From contig CAJXAU010000005.1 of NCBI GenBank assembly GCA_913050205.1, forward strand, positions 1 to 18,913: a stretch of 18,913 bases of DNA, read 5' to 3'. Source of the DNA: an uncultured Verrucomicrobiota bacterium. GTDB lineage: Bacteria > Verrucomicrobiota > Verrucomicrobiia > Limisphaerales > UBA1096. Both the position numbers and the translations under genes were made by a program. A model generated the notes under the pieces. That model had not been told where the DNA came from, did no database searches, and saw only the letters and a program-made list of their open reading frames with translations. Of the stretch, positions 1 to 7,188 are shown in pieces. Positions within the stretch are counted from its first letter, which is position 1. Every line of letters begins with the position of its first letter.

Positions 1-1370
1 GGCTTGGCCAAGCGCTTGGCATGGAGGTCAACGTCAACGTGGCCGACGAGGAGGAAATTGAGGCGGCCCTAAAACAATACTACGGGGTGGCCAAGGACGA
101 CAGTGTCAGTAAGCTCATTCAGGATATCACCGAGGGGGAGGTGCAGATCAGCACGATCGGCGAAGTGGCCATGGCGGACGACGAGGACGCTGTCGATGCC
201 GATACGCCGATTATTAAGCTGGTGAACACGCTCATCGTGGAGGCGTTCCGGAAGGAGGCGTCCGATATCCACCTGGAGCCGATGGCGGACCGGTTTAAGG
301 TGCGTTACCGCATTGACGGTGTTTGCCACGAACAACCGGCCCCGCCCCGCAAATTACAGGCTGCGGTTATCAGTCGCCTGAAGATTATGTCCGAGATGGA
401 CATCGCGGAAAAACGGATTCCGCAGGACGGACGTATTCAGGCCAACGTCGGTGGTAAGACGATCGACTTGCGTGTGAACTGTCTGCCAACCACACACGGC
501 GAGAGTATCGTCATGCGTCTGTTGGATAAGGAGGGGCTCAAGCTTGGCTTGGGGCAGTTGGGCTTCCTGGCTGACGACCAACAGACTTTTGAGAATTTGA
601 TTCAATTGCCGGATGGTATTCTTCTGGTGACCGGCCCGACCGGTTCCGGCAAAACGACCACGCTTTATTCCTGTCTCAACTATATTAACAAACCGGATCG
701 CAAAATTATCACGGTGGAGGATCCGGTCGAGTACCAGTTGGAGGGGATCAATCAGGTGCAGGTGAATACGGCGGTGGATTTGACGTTTGCGAACGCGCTC
801 CGCGCGATGCTGCGTCAGGCCCCAAATGTGGTGATGCTGGGTGAGATTCGTGACTTGGAGACAGCGTCGATTGCGATCAACGCCTCACTGACCGGTCACT
901 TGGTGTTCTCCACGCTGCACACCAACGACGCTCCCTCGGCTGTCGCTCGTTTGATCGATATCGGCGTCAAACCATTCCTGATCGCCTCGGCAACGCGATG
1001 CCTGATGGCGCAACGATTGGTAAGAAAGATTTGCCCGCAATGCACCGCGCCCACTGATCCGGATGCCTCCGAGTTGGGGGCGTTGGGGCTGGATATTAAC
1101 AATATAAAAAATCCCGATTTCAAGGCTGGTAAAGGCTGCAACAAGTGCAACAATACTGGTTATAAGGGCCGGTTCGGGCTCTTCGAAGTTTACGTGATGG
1201 AGGACGAAGGGCGGAAGATGATTGTCAACAAGGTGACATCGGGCGCGCTTCGAGATCATGCCCGAAAAGTAGGCATGCGGACGCTTCGTGAGGACGGAGC
1301 CCGTAAGGCTGTCGCCGGAATGACAACACCGAAAGAAGTCATGCGCGTAACCGTGGGCGATGAAGCTTAA
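1..1370 (+). CDS. pilB: Type IV pilus assembly / type II secretion ATPase, PilB/GspE family (5'-partial)
   Basis: Hexameric cytoplasmic ATPase that would power pilus extension (or type II secretion) by driving the PilC platform protein. The frame is open to the window edge. The first ATG (position 21) falls late in the N-terminal MshEN/GspE_N domain (the part ending near LKQYYG), so the true start lies upstream and the N-domain is cut off. Numbering from that ATG: Walker A GPTGSGKTTT at about 205, Asp box VEDPVEY, Walker B/GEIRD, His box TGHLVFSTLHTND, and a four-cysteine metal site at C338, C341, C373 and C376. One oddity is that the usual RQDPD before Walker B reads RQAPN here, whereas the second pilB and pilT keep DPD. 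A CTTGGCCAAG palindrome lies in frame at the left edge. Followed 14 bases later by pilT. PilB versus GspE is decided by the pilT and pilC neighbours; the family is certain. Confidence 0.93.
   Translation, partial: LGQALGMEVNVNVADEEEIEAALKQYYGVAKDDSVSKLIQDITEGEVQISTIGEVAMADDEDAVDADTPIIKLVNTLIVEAFRKEASDIHLEPMADRFKVRYRIDGVCHEQPAPPRKLQAAVISRLKIMSEMDIAEKRIPQDGRIQANVGGKTIDLRVNCLPTTHGESIVMRLLDKEGLKLGLGQLGFLADDQQTFENLIQLPDGILLVTGPTGSGKTTTLYSCLNYINKPDRKIITVEDPVEYQLEGINQVQVNTAVDLTFANALRAMLRQAPNVVMLGEIRDLETASIAINASLTGHLVFSTLHTNDAPSAVARLIDIGVKPFLIASATRCLMAQRLVRKICPQCTAPTDPDASELGALGLDINNIKNPDFKAGKGCNKCNNTGYKGRFGLFEVYVMEDEGRKMIVNKVTSGALRDHARKVGMRTLREDGARKAVAGMTTPKEVMRVTVGDEA
2..13. repeat. Iterated palindrome copy 1 (inside the first pilB)
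   Basis: Perfect 12-bp palindrome GCTTGGCCAAGC, read as LGQA. It continues as CGCTTGGC, so that 7-20 forms a second perfect 14-bp palindrome (GCCAAGCGCTTGGC) in the alternate phase. Confidence 0.85.
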
Positions 1371-1384
1371 CAAAAGAAAATAGA

Positions 1385-2491
1385 ATGTCATACGCAATGT
1401 CAGATTTGTTGCACCTGATGGTGCAGGAAGGAGGCTCCGATCTTCATATTCGGGTAGGGGTGCCTCCTGCCATGAGATTGCACGGCATTCTGCAAAAGGT
1501 GGACGGGCCGGCATTGACGAATGATACGGCGGAGGAGTTGATGCGATCCATTACCTCAGACGACAGCGTTCAGGAGGTGAGGGAACGGGGCGGGGCTGAT
1601 TTCGCGTTTGCATTTGGTGAACTGGCCCGTTTTCGCGTGAGTGTGTTCAAGGAGAAGGGGCGTTTTGCCATGGTACTTCGGCAGATCCCGACCACGCTGT
1701 TAACGTTCGAGCAGATTGGTCTGCCGCCTTCCGTCAAGGAACTCCTTTACAAGCCTCGTGGCATGGTGCTGGTGACCGGCCCGACCGGTTCCGGTAAAAG
1801 TACCACGTTGGCCTCGATGATCGACATTATCAACATCGAGCGTGACGATGCCCACATCATCACGATCGAGGATCCGATCGAATTTTATCATAACCACAAG
1901 AATGCGATCATTACCCAGCGCGAGATTCACATTGACGTACCCAGCTTTGGAGAGTCCCTGCGGCGTGCGCTGCGTCAGGACCCGGACGTGATTCTGGTGG
2001 GTGAGATGCGTGACTTGGAGACGATCGAGGCCGCCATCACGGCTGCCGAGACCGGTCACTTGGTGTTCGGCACACTGCATACCACGGGTGCAGCCAAGAC
2101 GATCGATCGTATCGTGAACGCGTTCCCAACGAACCAGCAGAATACTATCCGCATTCAGTTATCCACGGTGTTGGAGTCGGTGATCTCCCAGTTGCTTTGC
2201 CCGCGGGCGGACAAACCCGGCCGTGTGGCGGTGTTTGAAATCATGAACCGCACGCCGTCCATCGCGGCGTTGATTCGTGACAACAAGACGTATCGGATCA
2301 ACTCGGACATCCAGACTGGTGCCAAGTTTGGCATGGTCAATCTGGACTCCTATCTGTTGGAAAAATATCAGGCCGGATTGATCGCGGAGGACGAGGTGAT
2401 CACCAAGGCACAGGATCCGGGGACGATCATGGATAAACTGCGATCAGTTCAGGCGGGTATGATGGCTGAGGCGGAGGAAGATGAGGAGTAA
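1385..2491 (+). CDS. pilT: Type IV pilus retraction ATPase PilT
   Basis: Hexameric ATPase that disassembles the pilus, giving twitching motility and, in competent bacteria, DNA uptake. Length (368 aa) is normal for PilT. Visible are the N-terminal SDLHI segment (GSDLHIRVGVPPAMRLHG), Walker A GPTGSGKSTT at residues 132-141, Asp box TIEDPIEF, the DPDVILVGEMRDLET Walker B region, His box AETGHLVFGTLHTT, and the PilT signature near the C-terminus (AALIRDNKTYRI, then QTGAKFGM). It lacks the N-terminal MshEN domain and the cysteine metal site of the PilB proteins, as expected. The C-terminus is strongly acidic (AEAEEDEE). ATG 1385 is preceded only by A-rich sequence; a second ATG at 1400 is possible. 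The stop TAA overlaps the next gene's ATG (TAATG), suggesting translational coupling. Confidence 0.96.
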   Translation: MSYAMSDLLHLMVQEGGSDLHIRVGVPPAMRLHGILQKVDGPALTNDTAEELMRSITSDDSVQEVRERGGADFAFAFGELARFRVSVFKEKGRFAMVLRQIPTTLLTFEQIGLPPSVKELLYKPRGMVLVTGPTGSGKSTTLASMIDIINIERDDAHIITIEDPIEFYHNHKNAIITQREIHIDVPSFGESLRRALRQDPDVILVGEMRDLETIEAAITAAETGHLVFGTLHTTGAAKTIDRIVNAFPTNQQNTIRIQLSTVLESVISQLLCPRADKPGRVAVFEIMNRTPSIAALIRDNKTYRINSDIQTGAKFGMVNLDSYLLEKYQAGLIAEDEVITKAQDPGTIMDKLRSVQAGMMAEAEEDEE

Positions 2492-4209
2492 TGGCTGAAT
2501 TTACCGCAATCCCACTTCTTGCCCTGATTGGCGACCAAAATCTGCTGGATGAATTTCAGTTGGAAGAGGCCGCAGGCGAGGTGGAATCCTCGGGTGTCAG
2601 CGCGTTTCAGGCGTTGGTTGATCTGGGATACCTCGATGAGGATACGCTCATTCAAATCCTTTGCGATCACCTGAGTTGCGAGTCGATGGACTTGAACGAT
2701 GCACTGATCACCCCCGACTTGATTCAACAGTTGCCGGCGGACTTGGCCAAGCAGCACCAGTGCATCCCGGTTTCGTTTTTTGAGCCCACGCTCCAGTTAG
2801 CTTTCGTTGATCCCTTGAACCCGGCTGCGCTGGATGAGATAGGCTTTACCACCGGGTTTGATGTCCAGGTCGTTGTGGTAAACCCAAGCCAGGTGACTGC
2901 TGCCATCGCGGAGCATTATGGCCAGGATGAGGTTGATGCAGCTGCTTCTGGTGAGGCGATGGAGGACATCCTAAAGGAATTTGGTGACAAGGCGATTGAA
3001 GAGGAGGGCATTACTCAGGTTGATGCTGAGTCGTTCGATGTGTCCGGGGATGAGAGGGACATCGCGGCGTTTGTGGATGCCGTTTTGGTAACGGCGATCA
3101 ACGACCGCGCCAGTGATATTCATTTCGAGCCATTTGAAAGTGAATTCAAGATTCGTGCCCGTGTGGATGGTGCGCTTTACGAACTGACGAGCCCGCCCCA
3201 GACTCTGGCACCGAATATCGTCGGCCGGATCAAGGTCATGGCCGGCTTGAAACCGGACGAACGCCGTCGTCCGCAGGATGGTCGTATTCCCCGGACGATG
3301 CCGGACGGCCGGCAGATCGACCTTCGTGTATCGTGTCTGCCAACCCAGTTTGGCGAATCGGTGGTGTTACGTGTGTTGGATCGCCAAGCTGTGACGCTGG
3401 ATTTGGATGTATTGGGTTTTCCGGATGATATGTTGTCCAAAATGAAGGACATCATCAAAACACCCAACGGCATCTTCATCGTGACCGGCCCGACCGGCTC
3501 CGGTAAAACCACCACGCTCTACTCTGCACTCGCAGAGGTGAACGGTCCCGGAGAAAAAATACTCTCGGTTGAGGACCCGGTTGAGTTCGACATCGAGGGC
3601 ATCATGCAGGTTCCGGTTAATTCCCAGGTCGGGATGACATTCCAATCCGGCCTGAAAGCCTTCCTGCGTCAGGACCCTGACATCATCATGGTGGGTGAGA
3701 TGCGTGACTTGGAAACCGCTCAGATCTCCATTCAGGCCGCTCTTACCGGTCACTTGGTGTTGAGTACCCTGCACACCAACGATGCCTCCGGTGCCGTGAC
3801 CCGTTTGTTGGACATGGGCGTGGAGCCATTCCTGATTTCCTCCTCATTGTTATGCGTCTTGGCGCAACGGCTCATCCGAACTATTTGCAAAAAGTGCAAG
3901 AGCCCATTTGAACCGACCGACAACCAGCTTCAATTGCTGAATCTCGATCCGAATGACCTTGGCGGTAAGGAATTTTACTACGGACGCGGCTGCACGTCGT
4001 GTCATGATACGGGATACCATGGCCGTCGTGGAATCTTCGAACTGCTAACCATCACCGACCCTGTACGTGAATTGATTGACCAAAGTGCGGCCACGATGGT
4101 GATACGGCAGAAGGCGATAGAGGGGGGAATGAAGACCATCCGCGAAGATGGCTTGCGCGGCATTTACGATGGTGATACGACTGTCGAAGAGGTGCTCCGC
4201 TACACATAA
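2491..4209 (+). CDS. pilB: Type IV pilus assembly ATPase PilB (second, full-length copy)
   Basis: Pilus extension motor ATPase, 572 aa, a typical full length. The N-terminal MshEN/GspE_N domain covers roughly residues 1-150. A linker follows, then the ATPase core: Walker A GPTGSGKTTT at 333-342, Asp box SVEDPVEFDIEG, RQDPDIIMVGEMRD (complete, unlike the first copy) and His box TGHLVLSTLHTND. The metal site is C466, C469, C501 and C504, with the GYHGRRGIFELL segment after it. Purine-rich sequence (GGAGGAAG) upstream of the ATG could act as ribosome-binding site but also encodes the acidic end of PilT. pilC follows 14 bases after the stop, so this copy is the likeliest primary extension motor. 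Residues DLAKQ at about 85 are encoded over one CTTGGCCAAG core. Confidence 0.96.
   Translation: MAEFTAIPLLALIGDQNLLDEFQLEEAAGEVESSGVSAFQALVDLGYLDEDTLIQILCDHLSCESMDLNDALITPDLIQQLPADLAKQHQCIPVSFFEPTLQLAFVDPLNPAALDEIGFTTGFDVQVVVVNPSQVTAAIAEHYGQDEVDAAASGEAMEDILKEFGDKAIEEEGITQVDAESFDVSGDERDIAAFVDAVLVTAINDRASDIHFEPFESEFKIRARVDGALYELTSPPQTLAPNIVGRIKVMAGLKPDERRRPQDGRIPRTMPDGRQIDLRVSCLPTQFGESVVLRVLDRQAVTLDLDVLGFPDDMLSKMKDIIKTPNGIFIVTGPTGSGKTTTLYSALAEVNGPGEKILSVEDPVEFDIEGIMQVPVNSQVGMTFQSGLKAFLRQDPDIIMVGEMRDLETAQISIQAALTGHLVLSTLHTNDASGAVTRLLDMGVEPFLISSSLLCVLAQRLIRTICKKCKSPFEPTDNQLQLLNLDPNDLGGKEFYYGRGCTSCHDTGYHGRRGIFELLTITDPVRELIDQSAATMVIRQKAIEGGMKTIREDGLRGIYDGDTTVEEVLRYT
2742..2751. repeat. Palindrome core, copy 2 (second pilB)
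   Basis: Perfect 10-bp core CTTGGCCAAG without the flanking CG bases. It encodes DLAKQ, which fits the GspE_N family at this place, so this copy may be chance. Confidence 0.5.
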
Positions 4210-4223
4210 GCGAACGAAGCGTC

Positions 4224-5510
4224 ATGGCCAAATTCCAATACGAAGCCCACGACATAAAGTCCGGAAAGACTGAGAAGGGCGAACTGCCTGCCAACAGTCA
4301 AGCCGAGGCGCTGGCTCGTTTACAGGAGATGGGATTGGCGCCGATCAAGGTGGAGGAGGCCAAGGCCGAACCCAAAAAGGGTAAGGCAAAAAAGGGTAAA
4401 AAAGGTAAAAAAGGCAAGAAGGGTGCGATGGAGTTCGAGATTAATCTTCCCGGACTCAGCGGCACCGTTAATGAAAAGATTTTAACCGTCTTCACCCGTC
4501 AGTTGGCCCAGTTGACTTCAGCCGGCCTTCCATTGCTTTCCGGGTTGACCGTGTTATCCCGCCAGGAAAAGAACCCCACTTTGAAAAGAGTGCTGGGTGA
4601 GTTGGCGGAAGTGATCGAAGGAGGCGGCACATTCTCTGAGGGACTGGCCCAGCACCCCAAGGTTTTTAACAAACTGTTCATCAGCATGGTCAAGGCGGGT
4701 GAGTTGGGTGGTGTGCTCGAGGTCGTGCTCGATCGGTTGGCCCAATTCATGGAGAAGGCGATGCGAATCAAGGGCAAGGTCAAGGCGGCCATGTTCTACC
4801 CGATTGCCGTTCTTGTGGTCGCCATCGCCATCATGGCGATTTTGTTGATTTTCGTTATTCCAAAATTCAAGGAAGTGTTCGCTGACCTGACAGGTAAGGA
4901 TGGCCTTCACCCGTTTACTGAGTTCGTTTTGGATATCAGTGAAACGGTCAAGACAAACGCCTTCGGTACGGCCACGGGTATGTTCGCGTTCTTTGCGACG
5001 CTATCGTTTCTGGGTAAAAGCAAATACGGACGATTTGTGCTGGACAAACTCGCCCTGTTTTTCCCGATCCTCGGACCGGTGGTGGAAAAGGTGGCCATTG
5101 CCCGTTTTGCGCGAACGCTCGGCACGCTGATCAACTCCGGTGTGCCCATCCTCCAGGCGCTCAACATCGTTAAGGACACCTCGGGTAACTCCGTGGTTGC
5201 CCAGGCGGTGCAGGATGTTCACGACAGCGTGAAGGAGGGTGAAACGATTGTGGAGCCACTCGAGGCATCACGTGTGTTTCCGCCGATGGTGATCAGTATG
5301 GTCGATGTTGGTGAGAAAACGGGTGACATGCCGCAGATGTTGGAGAAAATTGCCGACACCTATGATGAGGAAGTCGATCGCTCCGTTGAGGCCATGACCT
5401 CATTGATCGAGCCTGTCATGATCGTATTCCTCGCGGTCATCGTGGGTAGTATCGTTATCGCGATGTTCCTGCCCCTGATTCAGATGATCGAGACTCTGGG
5501 TGGCGATTAA
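4224..5510 (+). CDS. pilC: Type IV pilus inner-membrane platform protein PilC (GspF family)
   Basis: Integral membrane platform protein on which the PilB and PilT motors act to add or remove pilin. 428 aa. It has the family-typical N-terminus (MAKFQYEAHD, with K-G-E-L-PA-S-EA-L-G pattern), two T2SSF repeats, and hydrophobic segments near residues 190-212, 246-264 and 396-420. The LIEPVMIVFLAVIVGSIVIA segment near the end is characteristic. Unusual is a Lys/Gly tract at residues 51-67 (repeated GKK units) between the N-terminal domain and the first T2SSF domain, giving a very basic cytoplasmic linker. There is no Shine-Dalgarno sequence before ATG 4224. The stop codon lies in the loop of a 7-bp hairpin, and a probable terminator follows, so this is the last gene of the pilus block in this window. 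Confidence 0.95.
   Translation: MAKFQYEAHDIKSGKTEKGELPANSQAEALARLQEMGLAPIKVEEAKAEPKKGKAKKGKKGKKGKKGAMEFEINLPGLSGTVNEKILTVFTRQLAQLTSAGLPLLSGLTVLSRQEKNPTLKRVLGELAEVIEGGGTFSEGLAQHPKVFNKLFISMVKAGELGGVLEVVLDRLAQFMEKAMRIKGKVKAAMFYPIAVLVVAIAIMAILLIFVIPKFKEVFADLTGKDGLHPFTEFVLDISETVKTNAFGTATGMFAFFATLSFLGKSKYGRFVLDKLALFFPILGPVVEKVAIARFARTLGTLINSGVPILQALNIVKDTSGNSVVAQAVQDVHDSVKEGETIVEPLEASRVFPPMVISMVDVGEKTGDMPQMLEKIADTYDEEVDRSVEAMTSLIEPVMIVFLAVIVGSIVIAMFLPLIQMIETLGGD
4374..4424 (+). repeat. Short tandem GKK-coding A-rich repeat inside pilC
   Basis: Imperfect tandem units of the type GGTAAAAAA, coding Gly-Lys-Lys, in residues 51-67 of PilC. Several A6 runs make it prone to slippage. It encodes a basic linker between PilC domains. 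Confidence 0.75.
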
Positions 5511-5517
5511 CCACCCA
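5497..5517 (+). other. Hairpin overlapping the pilC stop codon
   Basis: TGGGTGG (5497-5503) can pair with CCACCCA (5511-5517) around a 7-base loop holding the TAA stop. No U-tract follows, so this is not a classical intrinsic terminator. It could stabilise the mRNA end or be chance. A smaller CCCGG/CCGGG hairpin (5521-5525 with 5533-5537) follows directly. Confidence 0.35.
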
Positions 5518-5557
5518 TAGCCCGGTCTGTCTCCGGGGAGTTCCGACTCGCAAATCG

Positions 5558-5600
5558 TCCGGTCTTTACGCATTCTGTGGGGCCGGAATTGTTTTTTTTA
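5558..5600 (+). terminator. Probable Rho-independent terminator after the pilus genes
   Basis: TCCGGTC (5558-5564) can pair with GGCCGGA (5581-5587), including one G-T pair, around a loop of about 16 bases. ATTG and a run of eight Ts (5592-5599) follow. The stem is modest and the loop long, but the T-run and its place between two functional groups of genes support termination here. Confidence 0.5.
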
Positions 5601-5632
5601 AAGTCACAACCTGCAGTCTCCTTTCACTACTT

Positions 5633-5650
5633 CGCGCTTGGCCAAGCGCG
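5633..5650. repeat. Iterated palindrome copy 3 (intergenic, upstream of glcD)
   Basis: Perfect 18-bp palindrome CGCGCTTGGCCAAGCGCG in the pilC-glcD gap. A one-mismatch copy of the core (CTTGGACAAG, 5659-5668) follows 22 bases later. Confidence 0.9.
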
Positions 5651-5670
5651 GGTTGCCGCTTGGACAAGTG

Positions 5671-7143
5671 ATGCGTTGGATACAAACCATCCCGCCTGAC
5701 GTGAAACCCAGCCTCCAAAAAACCATGGTTGATCGTCTGGCTTCGGTCGTTGGCAGGGATGCGGTGATCTCGCAGGAGAGTGAGTTGGTCGTGTATGAAT
5801 GCGATGCCTATACGATGCAGAAAAATCTGCCAACGGCGGTCGTGTTACCGGCTACGGTCGAGGAGGTGGTGCAGGTCGTTCGGGTATGCAATGAATTGGG
5901 ATTGCCGATTATCCCGCGCGGAGCTGGTACGAGCCTCAGCGGATCGGTGTTGGCCGTGGATGGCGGTGTGATGATCGCCCTGACCCGGATGAATCGAATT
6001 CTAAACATCGACGTGCGCAATAGGCGTGCACTCGTTGAGGCCGGTTGTGTCAATGCATGGATCACTCGTGAAGCTTCGCCGCATGGACTCTTTTTTGCCC
6101 CCGATCCATCCAGTCAGCCGGCATGCACCATCGGGGGCAACATCGCCACCAATTCCGGCGGTCCGCACACCCTCAAGAACGGAGTCACAACCAATCACGT
6201 ACTGGGCTACGAAATTGTTTTGCCCGATGGCTCTCTAAAGTGGCTGGGAGTGGGGCCGGACGGCGGCGAGGATGTGGAAGGATACGACCTTCGGGGAGCG
6301 GCGATTGGCAGCGAAGGGATGTTTGGTGTGGTGACTCGCGCTCTGGTTCGACTCGTGAAAACACCGGCCTCATTCAAGACGTTCCTAGCAGTTTTCGATA
6401 GTGTCGATCAGGCGAGTCATACCGTGAGCGACATCATCGCAGCCGGTATCGTCCCGGCGGCGCTCGAGATGATGGATCAGGTGATCACCCGGGCGCTGGA
6501 GGAGGCGTACAAGGTTGGCTTCCCGCTCGACGCCGGGGCGGTGTTGATCGTCGAGTTGGATGGATTGCCGGGCGGCGTGGAACATCAAGCCAAGCAGGTG
6601 GAGGCGATCTGCGCGAAAAACAACGCCCGCGAAGTACGCCTGGCCAAGGACGACGCCGAACGGGCGGCACTCTGGAAATGCCGCAAACGGGCTTTTGGTG
6701 CCGTTGGCAGATTGAGTCCCAATTACGTGACGCAGGACGGTGTTGTGCCGCGGAGTAAAGTACCAACGATCATGCAATTCATTCGCGAGGTCAGCGAAAA
6801 ACACCAACTACGAATCCCAAACGTGTTCCACGCCGGTGATGGAAACATCCATCCACTGATCCTCTTCGACGAGCGCGATCCGGATCAGGTCAAACGAGCC
6901 TTGTTGGCCGGCGACGAGATCCTGACGAAATGCGTCGAGTTGGGCGGAAGTGTGACCGGCGAACACGGGATCGGCGCCGAGAAAATCGACTTCATGGAGA
7001 AGCAATTTACCAAGGACGATCTCGAGGCGATGAAGAAACTTCGAGCCGTATTTGATCCAGACCAACGCTGCAATCCGCACAAAATGTTCCCCGGTGCCAA
7101 GCGCTGCGCAGAGTTCGCCCAGAAGAAACAAGTCGCCGTTTGA
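5671..7143 (+). CDS. glcD: Glycolate oxidase subunit GlcD (FAD-linked oxidase)
   Basis: Catalytic FAD subunit of membrane-associated glycolate oxidase, oxidising glycolate to glyoxylate; D-lactate is an alternative substrate in this family. The FAD-binding PCMH domain shows PRGAGTSLSG at residues 82-91 and an NIATNSGGPHTLKNG segment. The C-terminal FAD-oxidase domain has FHAGDGNIHP (H387) and GGSVTGEHGIG (about 427-437), both classic for GlcD. I chose ATG 5671 (490 aa). The frame stays open to a TTG at 5638, but that would start translation inside the 18-bp palindrome; ATG 5725 is also possible. There is no clear Shine-Dalgarno sequence. glcE follows after 45 bases and glcF overlaps glcE, giving the full three-subunit enzyme. 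Confidence 0.94.
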   Translation: MRWIQTIPPDVKPSLQKTMVDRLASVVGRDAVISQESELVVYECDAYTMQKNLPTAVVLPATVEEVVQVVRVCNELGLPIIPRGAGTSLSGSVLAVDGGVMIALTRMNRILNIDVRNRRALVEAGCVNAWITREASPHGLFFAPDPSSQPACTIGGNIATNSGGPHTLKNGVTTNHVLGYEIVLPDGSLKWLGVGPDGGEDVEGYDLRGAAIGSEGMFGVVTRALVRLVKTPASFKTFLAVFDSVDQASHTVSDIIAAGIVPAALEMMDQVITRALEEAYKVGFPLDAGAVLIVELDGLPGGVEHQAKQVEAICAKNNAREVRLAKDDAERAALWKCRKRAFGAVGRLSPNYVTQDGVVPRSKVPTIMQFIREVSEKHQLRIPNVFHAGDGNIHPLILFDERDPDQVKRALLAGDEILTKCVELGGSVTGEHGIGAEKIDFMEKQFTKDDLEAMKKLRAVFDPDQRCNPHKMFPGAKRCAEFAQKKQVAV

Positions 7144-7188
7144 TCGCCAGACCATAGGATTAACCATCGAGGAGTTGAACCTTCTGCA

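Noticed and set aside
2742..2751. Treating the copy in the second pilB as a full member of the palindrome family
   Set aside because: It has only the 10-bp core without CG flanks, and DLAKQ fits the protein family, so chance or natural codon use could explain it.
5638..5670. TTG start of glcD inside the palindrome
   Set aside because: It would add a MAKRGLPLGQV segment coded by the repeat, with no family match and no ribosome-binding site; ATG 5671 is more plausible, though not proven.
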